The position numbers were made by a program, and so were the translations under genes. The notes beneath the pieces are model-generated. The model saw nothing but the letters and a program-made list of their open reading frames with translations. It did no database searches and was not told the DNA's origin. A DNA stretch of 64,000 bases from Deinobacterium chartae. GTDB taxonomy: Bacteria; Deinococcota; Deinococci; Deinococcales; Deinococcaceae. Location of the stretch: positions 1 to 64,000 of the forward strand of contig NZ_JACHHG010000003.1 in assembly GCF_014202645.1 (NCBI RefSeq). Reading direction: 5' to 3'. Positions 42,728-51,516 of the stretch are shown one piece after another. The stretch's first letter is position 1; each line of letters opens with the position of its first letter.

Positions 42728-43314
42728 GGGCGGGCGGTGCGCGTCGCCTTGTTGCCCGCCGCGTCCACTGCGGTGACGGTGGCAGAGCTGCCGCTCACCT
42801 CGGCGTAGAATGGGACGCGCGCTGCGGCAGGCACATTCAGCTGTACGCCGTTGACCGATACGGTGTTGACCTTGACGTTGTCGGTCACGGTGCCCACCAC
42901 CCGCAGGGTGCCGTCTTCCAGCTCCACCCGGGTCAGCTCGATCACCGGCGGTTTGACGTCGACCCGCAGCGGCAGTTCCTTGGTCGCCGTGCTGCCCAGC
43001 GCGTCACGCGCCTCGAGGCGGTAGGCGATCTGACCGCGTCCGCCCTGGGTCTTGAATTCGAAACGGACGATCTTCTTGCCGCGCTCGTCGCGCAGCGCGG
43101 GGGTATCGAGCAACTCCTGACCGTTGACGCGCAAGCTGGTGATGCCGTCGTTGTCGTAGGCGTAACCTTGCACCCGGGTGATTCCGGTGCGGGAGATCGA
43201 GCCTTCCGAAGGCGAGGTGATCAGGATTTTAGGTTTAAAACCGTCGCTCTGTCGCGCGCAGCCCGCCAGCAGGGCCAGCAGGACCGGGGTGCCGTAGCGC
43301 ACAAGGGACGTCAT
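42724..43314 (-). CDS. Ig-like domain lipoprotein
   Basis: A 196-residue predicted lipoprotein: lipobox LLAGC (Cys 19), then two bacterial Ig-like modules (ILITSPSEGSISRTGITRVQGYAYD; PPVIELTRVELEDGTLRVVG) ending in VTAVDAAGNKATRTA, the usual end of such a fold. It resembles the module style of the giant lipoproteins at 29.4-36 kb but much shorter. TATACT lies eight bases before ATG. It is coupled to nth by ATGA, an odd pairing of an envelope protein and a repair enzyme. Confidence 0.8.
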   Translation of the reverse strand: MTSLVRYGTPVLLALLAGCARQSDGFKPKILITSPSEGSISRTGITRVQGYAYDNDGITSLRVNGQELLDTPALRDERGKKIVRFEFKTQGGRGQIAYRLEARDALGSTATKELPLRVDVKPPVIELTRVELEDGTLRVVGTVTDNVKVNTVSVNGVQLNVPAAARVPFYAEVSGSSATVTAVDAAGNKATRTARP

Positions 43315-43419
43315 GGCTTACCAGTATAGCCAATCCCCGGCTGCGCCCTAGTCGCCCCCGCGCGCTGACGGTATCATGTGAGGGCTTTTTCGCGCTCAAG
43401 GCGCGCACCGGAGGCCCGC

Positions 43420-44517
43420 TTGCCGATCATTCCCGAAGGAACCCGCTTCGTGCTCCCCCCCGAGTGGGAGTGGCGCGAGGCCTTAAAACAACGCTTGCAG
43501 ACCCTGTTTTCCGCCTGGGGCTACTCGGCGGTCCAAACGCCGGCCCTCGAGTTCGCCGACCCGCACCATCCGCAAGACGCCCGGGCGTTCAAGCTGGTGG
43601 ACCGTGACGGGTCGGTGCTGGCGCTGCGCAGCGAGTACACCACCGCGGTCGGTCAGTTGGTCCGCAGCGACCTCGCCACGGCACCCTACCCGCTGCGGCT
43701 GTACTACGCCGGACAGCTGTGGCTGCGCTCGCAGACCTCCGAGCTGGGGCGCATGCGCGAGTTCACCCAAGTCGGCGTGGAGCTGGTGGGTGTTTCCAGT
43801 GCCCGCTCGGACGCCGAACTGCTGGCCCTTGCCCGCGAGTCCCTCGAGGTGCTGGGCGTGCGCTTTCAGCTCGAGATCGGTCATCCCGGCTTCGTGCGGG
43901 CGGTGCTGGAGAGCAGCGGTCTGCCCGAGAGCGAACTGGCCGCGCTGCACGACGCGGTGGACCGCAAGGCCCAGCCGGAGCTCGACGCGCTGCTTGGAGC
44001 GCTGGACGTGCAGGGGGCGGCCCGGGTGGCCATCTCGGCGCTGCCGGACCTGTACGGCGGCCTCGAGGTGCTCCCGGCAGCGCGGCGCATCGCGCCCAGC
44101 GAGCAGGCTGCAGCGGCCCTCGACCGCCTCGAGGAGGCGGTGGCCCTCTCGGGCAGCGAGGACTACATCCTGGACCTGGGCATGTCGCGGCGCTACAGCT
44201 ACTACACCGGCCTGACCTTCCGCGCTTACACCCCTGACTTCGGTCAGCCGCTGCTGGGCGGTGGGCGCTACGACACCGGCATTCCGGGCGCGGGCTTTGC
44301 CATCGGTCTGGAGCGGGCCATGCGGGCCCTGGGCGGGCCACCCCCGGCCAAGCCCGTAGACGTGCTGGCGCTGGACCTCGCCTCGGCCCGCATGGCGCGT
44401 GCAGCAGGCTACCGCACCGAACTGGCCTTGGATCCCGGGTCAGCCCGGCAACACGCCCTCGAGCGCGGGATCCGTTACCTGGCGCTCGAGGGGCGGCTCG
44501 AGGAGGTGCGGGCATGA
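43420..44517 (+). CDS. hisZ: ATP phosphoribosyltransferase regulatory subunit
   Basis: A HisRS-like protein without aminoacylation activity that activates short-form HisG in histidine synthesis. The 365-residue protein shows [43 protein letters not shown] (motif 2-like), [16 protein letters not shown], and [19 protein letters not shown] with GGGRYDTG (motif 3-like). An upstream in-frame GTG exists, but TTG 43420 follows a good SD (CCGGAGG) at five bases and begins the family sequence. It overlaps hisG by ATGA. Confidence 0.9.
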   Translation: MPIIPEGTRFVLPPEWEWREALKQRLQTLFSAWGYSAVQTPALEFADPHHPQDARAFKLVDRDGSVLALRSEYTTAVGQLVRSDLATAPYPLRLYYAGQLWLRSQTSELGRMREFTQVGVELVGVSSARSDAELLALARESLEVLGVRFQLEIGHPGFVRAVLESSGLPESELAALHDAVDRKAQPELDALLGALDVQGAARVAISALPDLYGGLEVLPAARRIAPSEQAAAALDRLEEAVALSGSEDYILDLGMSRRYSYYTGLTFRAYTPDFGQPLLGGGRYDTGIPGAGFAIGLERAMRALGGPPPAKPVDVLALDLASARMARAAGYRTELALDPGSARQHALERGIRYLALEGRLEEVRA

Positions 44518-45140
44518 CGACGCTGCCGGACCTGCCCCTGACCCTGGCGCTGCCCAAGGGCCGCGTGTTCGAGCGCTCGGTGGAGCTGCTCTCGCAGGCG
44601 GGACTGCCGCTGAGCGTGCCCGAAAAGAGCCGGGCGCTGCGCCACCGCTTCGGTCAGATCGAGCTGCTCGAGCTGCGCAACTCGGACGTGCCGACCTACG
44701 TGGACCTGGGCGTGGCCGACGCGGGCGTGGTCGGCAAGGACGTGCTGATGGAAGCCGGGCGCGACGTGTACGAACCGCTCGACCTCAAGTTTGCGCGCTG
44801 CCGCCTGGCCCTGATCCGCGAGCGCGGGGACCGGAGCCCGATCGTGCGGGTGGCCTCCAAGTACCCCCGGGTGGCGCGCGACTACCTGCGCAGCCGGGGC
44901 ATGAGTGCCGAGGTGATCAAGCTCAGCGGCAACATCGAACTGGCTACCCTGACCGGTCTGGCCGAGGCGGTGGTGGACATCGTCGAGACCGGATCCACCC
45001 TGCGCGCCAACAACCTCGAGGAAGTCGAGGTGATCGCGCACTCGAGCGCGCGCCTGATCGTGAACCGCTCCAGCCTGAAACTCAAGCGCGACCTGCTGCG
45101 TCCGCTGATTCACCGCCTGGCCGAACTGGTCGCCGACTGA
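44514..45140 (+). CDS. hisG: ATP phosphoribosyltransferase catalytic subunit (short form)
   Basis: First step of histidine synthesis: joins ATP and PRPP. The 208-residue short HisG needs HisZ, encoded directly upstream. Marks: [81 protein letters not shown] (PRPP loop) and [10 protein letters not shown]. Its ATG overlaps the hisZ stop, so the two subunits are made in a coupled, probably equimolar way. Confidence 0.96.
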   Translation: MTTLPDLPLTLALPKGRVFERSVELLSQAGLPLSVPEKSRALRHRFGQIELLELRNSDVPTYVDLGVADAGVVGKDVLMEAGRDVYEPLDLKFARCRLALIRERGDRSPIVRVASKYPRVARDYLRSRGMSAEVIKLSGNIELATLTGLAEAVVDIVETGSTLRANNLEEVEVIAHSSARLIVNRSSLKLKRDLLRPLIHRLAELVAD

Positions 45141-45155
45141 GGGTGTCCGGGTCCG

Positions 45156-45188
45156 TTGCGCCGCCCCAACAGGCGGCGCAATGTTTTA
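45156..45188 (+). terminator. Terminator of hisZG overlapping the next promoter
   Basis: A perfect 10-bp stem (45156-45165 with 45172-45181), CCAACA loop, followed by TGTTTTA. The T-run doubles as the TTTAAT -10-like box of the downstream gene. Confidence 0.75.
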
Positions 45189-45196
45189 ATGAGCGT

Positions 45197-46396
45197 ATGC
45201 CGCCCCGACTGCCCACGCTGCTTGCCGCCCTTGCCCTGCTCCTGGCCTCCACGGCCGCTGCGCGCACCTGCGCGGGCCTGCCCCGCCTCGAGGTCAAGAC
45301 CCTGCCGGGGTTCTGTGTGGGCGTGATCACGCGCGACCTGCGTTTTCCGCGCGGGGTGCTGCCGCTGCCAGGCGGCGATGTGCTGGTCGCCGAGATGGGC
45401 GGCTGGGAGCGCAACCGGGGCTCGATTGCCCGCCTGCGGCGCGACGCGAACGGCCGCTACACCCTGACCCGGGTGCTGACCGGGCTCGACCGTCCGCACG
45501 GCATCATCTTGGGACCGGACGGACGGGTGTACGTGGGCGAGGCCAGCCGGGTGTTCCGCTTCGATCCGGCCAACCCGGCCGCCTCGAGGCAGGACGTGAT
45601 CGGTGGCACATCCGGAGTGGCGGCGCTGCCCGATTCCGGACGGCATCCGCTGACCGCGCTGGCTTTCGATGCGCAGCGGCGGCTGATCGTGAACGTCGGT
45701 TCGGCCAGCGACAACTGCCAGGGCCCCGAGGGCCCGCCGACCGGACCGCTGTGCGCCGAGGCCGAAGGAACCCACCCGCGCGGCGCACTGCGGCGTTACG
45801 TGCTGAAGTGGCCCGAGGGCAAGGTGAGTGCCTGGGGAACGCTGGCGCGCGGCCTGCGCAACTCGATGGCGCTGGCGCTGCACCGTTCGGGCACGCTGCT
45901 GCAGGCCGAGAACTCGCGCGACGCCATCAATCTTGCCGATCCCAGGCTCAGCGACGCGCAGTACCCGCACGACGAACTCAACGTGATCGTTTCCGGGGCG
46001 CATTACGGCTGGCCATACTGCTTTGACATGGCGCGCAACTCGCCCGAATTCCCGCATTACGCCTGCGCGAACACCCGTAAACCTGCCGCGCTGCTGCCCG
46101 CTCACGCCGCGCCGCTGGGCATGGCGTACTACACCGGCCCCCGAGCTCCGCGCGACCTCGAGGGCCGCCTGGTGGTCGCCTACCACGGTTACCGTCCCAG
46201 CGGGCACCGGGTGGTGGCGTTTGCGGTCAGCCCGAGGGGCGTTCCGCAGGGAGCTCCCCTCGAACTGATCGGCGGGTGGGAGGCGCGCGCTGATCGGCCG
46301 CAGGGCAAGCCGGTGGACGTCCGGCCCGGGCCGGACGGTGCGCTGTACCTTACCGAGGACGGCAACGGTACGCTGCTGCGCTGGAGTACGGAATAG
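45197..46396 (+). CDS. Secreted PQQ-dependent sugar dehydrogenase-like beta-propeller
   Basis: A 399-residue exported protein of the GDH-B/sorbosone dehydrogenase family. Signal peptide 1-21 (ALLLASTAAA). Propeller landmarks: GFCVGVITRDLRFPRGVLPLPGGDVLVAE, GLDRPHGIILGPDGRVYVGE, PLTALAFDAQRRLIVNVGSASDNC, RGLRNSMALA, PHDELNVIVSGAHYGWPYC and GQGKPVDVRPGPDGALY-like ending. Such enzymes oxidise sugars in the periplasm with PQQ; no PQQ synthesis genes are in the window. Cys-rich loops (CQGPEGPPTGPLC) may form disulfides. TTTAAT lies six bases before ATG. Confidence 0.85.
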   Translation: MPPRLPTLLAALALLLASTAAARTCAGLPRLEVKTLPGFCVGVITRDLRFPRGVLPLPGGDVLVAEMGGWERNRGSIARLRRDANGRYTLTRVLTGLDRPHGIILGPDGRVYVGEASRVFRFDPANPAASRQDVIGGTSGVAALPDSGRHPLTALAFDAQRRLIVNVGSASDNCQGPEGPPTGPLCAEAEGTHPRGALRRYVLKWPEGKVSAWGTLARGLRNSMALALHRSGTLLQAENSRDAINLADPRLSDAQYPHDELNVIVSGAHYGWPYCFDMARNSPEFPHYACANTRKPAALLPAHAAPLGMAYYTGPRAPRDLEGRLVVAYHGYRPSGHRVVAFAVSPRGVPQGAPLELIGGWEARADRPQGKPVDVRPGPDGALYLTEDGNGTLLRWSTE

Positions 46397-46401
46397 GGCG
46401 C

Positions 46402-46440
46402 GATGAAAAAGGCGGCCCCCTAGAGGCCGCCTTTTTCATC
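46402..46440. terminator. Bidirectional terminator
   Basis: A perfect 16-bp stem (46402-46417 with 46425-46440) containing A5 and T5 runs, between convergent stops at 46396 and 46460. Confidence 0.9.
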
Positions 46441-46459
46441 GCACGGTGCCTTGGATGCG

Positions 46460-47374
46460 TTACTCCTGCTCGGCTTCTTCCTGCGGCTCCTCGAGGGCCA
46501 GCAGGGCAGAGAGCGGCCTGGCGTCGGACGGGTCCTGCCCGTAGGCGAGAGCCAGGTAGTAGGCGGTCCAAGCACCCAGGTACCACAGCTGCATATCGGC
46601 GGCGTAGCCCTCGAGGTCCGGGTCGGGCAGCACCTCGATGATCTCGTCCACGCGGGTCTCGAGCATCTCACGGGCCAGGGTGAGGGTCGGGTCGTCTGTA
46701 CTCAGGATCAGCGCGACGCGCTGGTCACCCGACTCGTGGCGGGCCTCGAAGCCGCCGCTGAGAACGAGCAGCGGTTCGTCCCCCAGGGGGACGCTCATGC
46801 TCTTGCCGATGCGGGCCAGCAGCACGTGCCATGCCGAGATGCGCGCGGCGTGGTCGCGCGCGGCCAGCAGCAGCGGCGTGCGGGTCCACAGCTTCCAGGC
46901 GAGCTGCTTGGCCGGGTTCTCGTCGGTAGGAACTGCGGGTGTGCAGCGCGCCGCCAGACGGCGCATCGCCTCATCGGCGGCGGCAGCCTCCTGGGCGTGC
47001 CCGCTGCTGTAGGCCAGGTACTGCGCGTAGCTGTAGTGGCTCAGCGGGGAGGGCGGCACCAGAAAGGTCAGGCCGCCGCTGCTCGACGGACCGGCGCGAA
47101 CCACGCCGACCCCGCGCGCGTCGGCGATGTCGGCGTAGCTCTCGGCCTCACCGAAGTCGAGGTTGCCCAGCACGAACTGCGTGCCCTCGAGGACCAGCGG
47201 AGCGCTCAGCCAGTCCTCGCCCAGACGGGCGGCGAGTGCTCCCTCGCCGTAACCGATGGCTCCGTAGGGGGCAGGCCAGACCCGGTTGGGCCCGGCATAG
47301 GAACCGGGCAGCTCGAGAAGGGCCTGCCAGAGCCCGGAGCGGTCCCGTTCGAGGGTGGAGCGATCGTCTAACAT
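46460..47374 (-). CDS. SIS-domain protein resembling phosphoglucose/phosphomannose isomerase, probably degenerate
   Basis: A 304-residue protein whose second half matches the C-terminal domain of bifunctional phosphoglucose/phosphomannose isomerase (NPAKQLAWKLWTRTPLLLAA; ISAWHVLLARIGKSMSVPLG; YYLALAYGQDP). The N-terminal SIS core keeps a YGEGALAARLG-like start but lacks the usual GMGGSG phosphate loop, and no HNE catalytic block is seen. Activity may therefore be lost or changed. The start ATG has AGAGGG close upstream and a TAAACT box six bases before it. It also lacks a partner gene here. Confidence 0.65.
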   Translation of the reverse strand: MLDDRSTLERDRSGLWQALLELPGSYAGPNRVWPAPYGAIGYGEGALAARLGEDWLSAPLVLEGTQFVLGNLDFGEAESYADIADARGVGVVRAGPSSSGGLTFLVPPSPLSHYSYAQYLAYSSGHAQEAAAADEAMRRLAARCTPAVPTDENPAKQLAWKLWTRTPLLLAARDHAARISAWHVLLARIGKSMSVPLGDEPLLVLSGGFEARHESGDQRVALILSTDDPTLTLAREMLETRVDEIIEVLPDPDLEGYAADMQLWYLGAWTAYYLALAYGQDPSDARPLSALLALEEPQEEAEQE

Positions 47375-47515
47375 CCCTCTAGTTTAACGCACAGAGGGAC
47401 ATGCTAGAATCCTGCTTGTGCCGTTCTTTAGTGAATTCACAGCGATCTGCCAGGAAGTTCCGGCGGGCTGGGGTTCCAGCCGGATTGGACTTGCTGAGCG
47501 GCCCGCAGCGAACCG

Positions 47516-47545
47516 CAAAAAGGACACCGCCTCATGGGCGGTGTC
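47516..47545 (-). terminator. Terminator of tRNA-Arg
   Basis: A 9-bp stem (47523-47531 with 47537-47545) and an A-run at 47516-47521 that becomes a U-tract for leftward transcription, five bases beyond the tRNA CCA end. Confidence 0.85.
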
Positions 47546-47550
47546 TGAAG

Positions 47551-47627
<77 letters not shown>

Positions 47628-47703
47628 GGGATGCGGTGCGTGCCACAATCGGGCTCGCTTGAAGAGCGAAAAGAGGCTAGCACGTCCTCGAGGAGGAAGT
47701 CAA

Positions 47704-49581
47704 GTGAAATCAAATAAGCTTATCGTTCGCATCATTCTCGGTGTACTGGCATTGGCGCTGGTTGCCGGTATGATGTTCTCGTTCCTGCCGCTGCTGAACA
47801 GCTCGCAGACCGCCCAGCGCGGCACGCCGGTCATGAAGGTCAACGGTGTGACCATCACCGACGCGGAACTTGAGCAACTGCGCGCGGGTAACCCGCTCTT
47901 CTCGCTGTCCAGCGAGGGCGTCATCGGGGACGACCTCAAGACACTGCTGGTCAGCACGGCGATTCAGCGTGCCGTTCTGAACCAGGATGCCGAGAAGGTG
48001 CGGGTCTCGAACGGTGACGTGAACGCCGAGGTTCAGAAGATCCGCGAGCAGAACGGCCTGACCAAGAACCAGGACTGGGCGGCGGCCCTGCAGCAGACCG
48101 GCCGCACCGACGCTTCCTTCCGCAAGGAGGTGCGCGAGAGCCTGGCGGTGCAGAAGCGTGCCGAAGAGGTGCAGCAGGGCATCACGGTGACCGAGGCCGA
48201 GGCCAAGGCCTACTACGATCTGCACCCCGAGGAGTACCAGAGCGAGCCGCGTGTGCAGGTGCGTGTGATCGGCGTGGACAGCGAGGCCAAGGCCAAGCAG
48301 ATTCGCCAGCAGGCCGCAGGCGGCGCGGACTTCGCCGAACTTGCCGAACAAAACGGTGCGGCAAACGGGGGCGCCGTGGGCGGCGGTGACGGCAAGACCC
48401 TCAAGCCGGTCGAGCAACTGGGTATCCAGCAGCGCGAGGTGGCCGACGCCGTCTTTGCGCTGGGTAAGCCGGGCCTGACCGACGTGATCAAGAGCGGCAA
48501 CAAGTACTACGTGGCCAAGGTGGAGCGCTTCTTGCCCGCCCAGACCAAGCCCTTTGCCGAGGTGAAGGCCGCTGCCACGAGTGCCGTGGAGCAGCAGAAG
48601 AAGAACGCCAAGATCGAGGCGTGGCTCGAGGGCCTGAACAACAGTGCCAAGGTTGAGGTGCTCGACAAGACCTGGGCCTACAACAACCCGGTCGTTGCCA
48701 AAGTCGGCAAGGATGAGATCCGTTATGCCGATCTGGTGAGCGCGCTCTACAGCAACCAGCAGATCGCTCAGGTGCTGCAGCAGGGCCCGCAGGCCGAGAG
48801 CTTCGTCAACCAGTTCTTCAAGCCCCAGGTGCTCGACGGCCTGATCAACCAGCGGGTCGCGGCGCAACTGGCCCGCGAGGAGAAGCGTCCCTTCGAGGGC
48901 AGCCGTGCCGAGGTCCTGGCCTCCTACCAGCTGTGGGCGACCCGCGACGTGAAGCCCACCGAGGCCGAGATCCGGGCGTTTTACGAGCAGAACAAGGACC
49001 AGTTCACCGTCAAGGGCAGCGCGGACCTGACCACGGCGACCTTCAAGGACCGCAAGTCGGCCAGCGACTTCCTGACCTCGTACGCGGCCAACCCGGGTAA
49101 CTTCACCCAGGCGGCGGCCAAGGCGCGCGGAACCGTCAACGAGATCGGCAAGTTCGAAGAGGGTGACGAGCGGGTCAACCCGGTGTTCCAAAAGGCCGTG
49201 CTGGAAAGCGGCCGCCTGAAACCCGCCGGAGATGGCAGCCTGAGCGACGTGCTCGAGGCCGATGGTAAGTTCGTGGTGCTGTACGTCAAGGACGTCGTGA
49301 AGCCCACGACCCGCTCGCTCGCCGAGGTGCGCGAGCAGGTGGAAGCCGCCGTGACCAGCCAGAAGCGTCAGGCGGAGGCGCAGGCCTTTATCGCCAAGCA
49401 GCGCGAGAAGGTGAAGGTCGAGAACAACCTCGAGAAGGTCCTCGAGCAGCAGCAGGCCCGTGTGGATGCCGAGTCGGCCAAGCCCCCGGCCGACCCGGCC
49501 GCCGAGGAGGGTGCCGGAAGCAAAGATTCCGAGCCCGCCGAGGGCGAGCAGCCCGCGACCGAAGAACCCGCCGGGCACTGA
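47704..49581 (+). CDS. Membrane-anchored SurA/PrsA-type peptidyl-prolyl isomerase
   Basis: A 625-residue envelope folding factor. One N-terminal membrane helix (about 8-28, IILGVLALALVAGMMFSF) anchors it facing the periplasm. A SurA_N-like helical chaperone region (about 38-140: VMKVNGVTITDAELEQL, LLVSTAIQRAVLNQ) is followed by a parvulin-like domain (RVQVRVIGVDSEAKAKQI, GGADFAELAEQNG, GGAVGGGDGKTLKPVEQL). A second SurA-like module plus a poorer parvulin domain follows (from about 335), then a charged Glu/Ala/Pro tail. GTG 47704 is chosen for its GAGGAGGAAG SD. Confidence 0.88.
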   Translation: MKSNKLIVRIILGVLALALVAGMMFSFLPLLNSSQTAQRGTPVMKVNGVTITDAELEQLRAGNPLFSLSSEGVIGDDLKTLLVSTAIQRAVLNQDAEKVRVSNGDVNAEVQKIREQNGLTKNQDWAAALQQTGRTDASFRKEVRESLAVQKRAEEVQQGITVTEAEAKAYYDLHPEEYQSEPRVQVRVIGVDSEAKAKQIRQQAAGGADFAELAEQNGAANGGAVGGGDGKTLKPVEQLGIQQREVADAVFALGKPGLTDVIKSGNKYYVAKVERFLPAQTKPFAEVKAAATSAVEQQKKNAKIEAWLEGLNNSAKVEVLDKTWAYNNPVVAKVGKDEIRYADLVSALYSNQQIAQVLQQGPQAESFVNQFFKPQVLDGLINQRVAAQLAREEKRPFEGSRAEVLASYQLWATRDVKPTEAEIRAFYEQNKDQFTVKGSADLTTATFKDRKSASDFLTSYAANPGNFTQAAAKARGTVNEIGKFEEGDERVNPVFQKAVLESGRLKPAGDGSLSDVLEADGKFVVLYVKDVVKPTTRSLAEVREQVEAAVTSQKRQAEAQAFIAKQREKVKVENNLEKVLEQQQARVDAESAKPPADPAAEEGAGSKDSEPAEGEQPATEEPAGH

Positions 49582-49592
49582 AGTCCGCTTCG

Positions 49593-49622
49593 AAAAGAGG
49601 CCGCCTGCAGGCGGCCTCTTTT
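49593..49622. terminator. Bidirectional terminator
   Basis: A perfect 13-bp stem (49593-49605 with 49610-49622, AAAAGAGGCCGCC type), TGCA loop, between convergent stops at 49581 and 49624. Confidence 0.92.
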
Positions 49623-49623
49623 G

Positions 49624-50145
49624 TTATTGGGAACCTTCGTCTGCCGCCCGGGCCGTTTCGGCGGCGTGGGTCAACCGGACGAGCAGGTCCTCGAGCAGGG
49701 CCTGCTCGTCCTCGCTCAGGGCGGCGAGCAGGCGCGCTTCGTTCTGGACGTGCAGGGGGAGCAGTTCGTTGATGAGGGCGTGACCGGCCTGGGTCAGTCG
49801 CACGCGCCACGAGCGGCGGTCGTGCGGGTCGAGGTCGCGCACGACCAGTCCGCGCGCCTCGAGGCGGTCGATGCGGTTGGTGACCGAGGCGGGGGCGACC
49901 GCCATCAGGGCGGCGAGCTCTCCCGGAGCGAGGCCTTCGGTGGGGCCGCTGCGCCGCAGGGTCAGCAGCAGGTCAAAGGCAGGGCTGTTGAGCCCGCTGT
50001 GGGCATACACGCTCTCGACGGCCTGTCCCAGGATGCTGGCTGCGCGCCGCAGGGCGATGATGCGCCGCATCGGGGTGGGGTCGAGGGTGGGGCAGGCGGC
50101 GCGCCAGTCTCGGTCGATGCGCCGGAGCAGTTCGGGTGTGTGCAT
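49624..50145 (-). CDS. MarR-family transcriptional regulator
   Basis: A 173-residue winged-helix repressor. Helices GQAVESVYAHSGLNSPAFDLLLTL, then the DNA-binding part GLAPGELAALMAVAPASVTNRIDRLEARGLVVRDLDPHDRRSWRVRLT (wing with DxRS/R-type basic tip) and a C-terminal dimer helix. It diverges from an EamA transporter gene, and the 121-bp spacer has palindromes (50170-50181, 50226-50237) that are good operator candidates, so it probably represses itself and the transporter until a ligand binds. Confidence 0.9.
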   Translation of the reverse strand: MHTPELLRRIDRDWRAACPTLDPTPMRRIIALRRAASILGQAVESVYAHSGLNSPAFDLLLTLRRSGPTEGLAPGELAALMAVAPASVTNRIDRLEARGLVVRDLDPHDRRSWRVRLTQAGHALINELLPLHVQNEARLLAALSEDEQALLEDLLVRLTHAAETARAADEGSQ

Positions 50146-50169
50146 GGCCCTATGGTGGCACAGGCTTAT

Positions 50170-50181
50170 TTCGACATCAAA
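50170..50181. promoter_or_regulatory. Putative MarR operator 1
   Basis: TTCGACATCAAA, an imperfect version of the perfect palindrome at 50226, located 25 bp upstream of the marR start. It overlaps a second small palindrome CAAATATTTG (50178-50187). Confidence 0.5.
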
Positions 50182-50225
50182 TATTTGGCCTATTGATCCT
50201 GCAAATTTGATTCAATACCATAAAT

Positions 50226-50237
50226 TTCGATATCGAA
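50226..50237. promoter_or_regulatory. Putative MarR operator 2 (perfect palindrome)
   Basis: TTCGATATCGAA is a perfect 12-bp palindrome, with the outer A/T positions 50224 and 50239 also pairing. It overlaps the likely -10 region of the EamA gene (TATCGA at 50231 with TTGATT at 50207 as -35), the normal place for repressor binding. The motif is the type bound by many MarR proteins. Confidence 0.6.
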
Positions 50238-50266
50238 TTACTTGAGCGGTCGCTCGAGGAGGAACC

Positions 50267-51160
50267 GTGCTCTCTACCCGTCTGCTTACCGCTCTCGCTC
50301 CGCTCAGCTGGGGTACGACCTATCTCGTGACCAGCGAGATCCTGAGCTTTGATCGCCCGTTGCTGGTCGCGGCCCTGCGCGCCCTGCCGATCGGACTGCT
50401 GCTGCTGCTGCTGCTGCGCCGCCTGCCCAGCGGTGTGTGGTGGGGACGCGTGGCCCTGCTGGGAACTCTCAACATCGGCCTGTTTTTCGCGCTGCTGTTC
50501 TTTGGAGCTTACCGCCTGCCCGGCGGCTTGGCCGCCACGGTCGGCGCCGTGGGCCCGTTCGCGGTGCTCTTGCTGGCCTGGGCCCTGCTCGGGCAAAGAC
50601 CGCGCCCGCTGGCCCTGGCCGCGGCGGCCCTGGGGATGGGCGGCGTGGCCCTGATGGTTTTGGGACCGTCGGCCCGTCTGGACGGTCTGGGCATCGCAGC
50701 GATGCTGACCGCGACCGTTGGCATGGCCATCGGCACCGTGCTCGCCAAACGCTGGGGACGCCCCGAAGGCGTCTCGCCGCTGTTGTTCACCGCCTGGCAG
50801 CTGCTGGCCGGCGGGCTGCTGCTGGCCCCGCTCAGCCTGCTGCTCGAGGGCGCTCCGCCTGAGCTCAGCGCGCTTCAGCTGAGCGGGCTGGTCTACCTGG
50901 GCCTGATCGGGACCGGTCTGGCGTACACCCTGTGGTTTCGTGGCATCGCCCGGCTGCAGCCCGGCGAGATCTCGATGCTGTCGCTGCTCAGCCCGCTGTC
51001 CGCGCTGATCCTGGACTGGGCCGTGCTGGGCCGCACCCTCGAGGCCCAGCAGCTGCTGGGGGCCGCGCTGGTTCTGGGCAGCATTTTCCTCGAGGGTCTG
51101 CGCTGGCCGCAGCGGGGCCTGTTCGCAGGCCGTACCCGCCCGGGCCTCGAGCGCGGCTGA
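50267..51160 (+). CDS. EamA-family (DMT) transporter
   Basis: A 297-residue inner-membrane protein with ten predicted helices in two EamA repeats. Repeat 1: LTALAPLSWGTTYLVTSEIL, VAALRALPIGLLLLLLLRRL, FGAYRLPGGLAATVGAVGPF. Repeat 2: TVGMAIGTVLAKRWG, FTAWQLLAGGLLLAP, YTLWFRGIARLQPGEIS. It probably exports metabolites or drugs; the YedA/PecM group is the closest in feel. GTG 50267 has a CGAGGAGGAACC SD. Divergent MarR and operators suggest inducible expression. Confidence 0.9.
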   Translation: MLSTRLLTALAPLSWGTTYLVTSEILSFDRPLLVAALRALPIGLLLLLLLRRLPSGVWWGRVALLGTLNIGLFFALLFFGAYRLPGGLAATVGAVGPFAVLLLAWALLGQRPRPLALAAAALGMGGVALMVLGPSARLDGLGIAAMLTATVGMAIGTVLAKRWGRPEGVSPLLFTAWQLLAGGLLLAPLSLLLEGAPPELSALQLSGLVYLGLIGTGLAYTLWFRGIARLQPGEISMLSLLSPLSALILDWAVLGRTLEAQQLLGAALVLGSIFLEGLRWPQRGLFAGRTRPGLERG

Positions 51161-51207
51161 GGTGCGGGGCGGCCTGCTTGGCGCGCTTCTTGTGTACAGT
51201 GGAGGCT

Positions 51208-51408
51208 GTGAGCACCCCTGTTACCAAGAACATGGTCATCACCATGGACACCGGCAAGCGGATCATCGTCCCGTTCAACCAGGAGCTGGTCGACGCGATC
51301 CGCTCGCGCACCCAGGCCAGCAACTCGGGAACGGTCGAGATCACCGACGAGACCAACGGCAGCACCATCGTCGTGTTCCCCAAGCACGTCTCGTACATCG
51401 AGTACTGA
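51208..51408 (+). CDS. Small conserved-looking protein of unknown function
   Basis: A 66-residue soluble protein: MVITMDTGKRIIVPFNQELVDAI, then an SRTQASNSGTVEITDETNG segment and a C-terminal strand TIVVFPKHVSYIEY. It looks like a compact beta-hairpin-helix fold. Start GTG 51208 is supported by a GTGGAGG SD. The length and good ribosome binding site argue for a real gene; no family recognised. Confidence 0.7.
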   Translation: MSTPVTKNMVITMDTGKRIIVPFNQELVDAIRSRTQASNSGTVEITDETNGSTIVVFPKHVSYIEY

Positions 51409-51516
51409 CTGCTCCTGCCTTCGCGCCCGGTTAGTGCCGGGCGCGAAGGCGTTCCGTGCCGGGAGCTACGCCGGACGGAGGATGCGTGGCGGGTGCCGCG
51501 TCCCGTAAGCTGGGCC

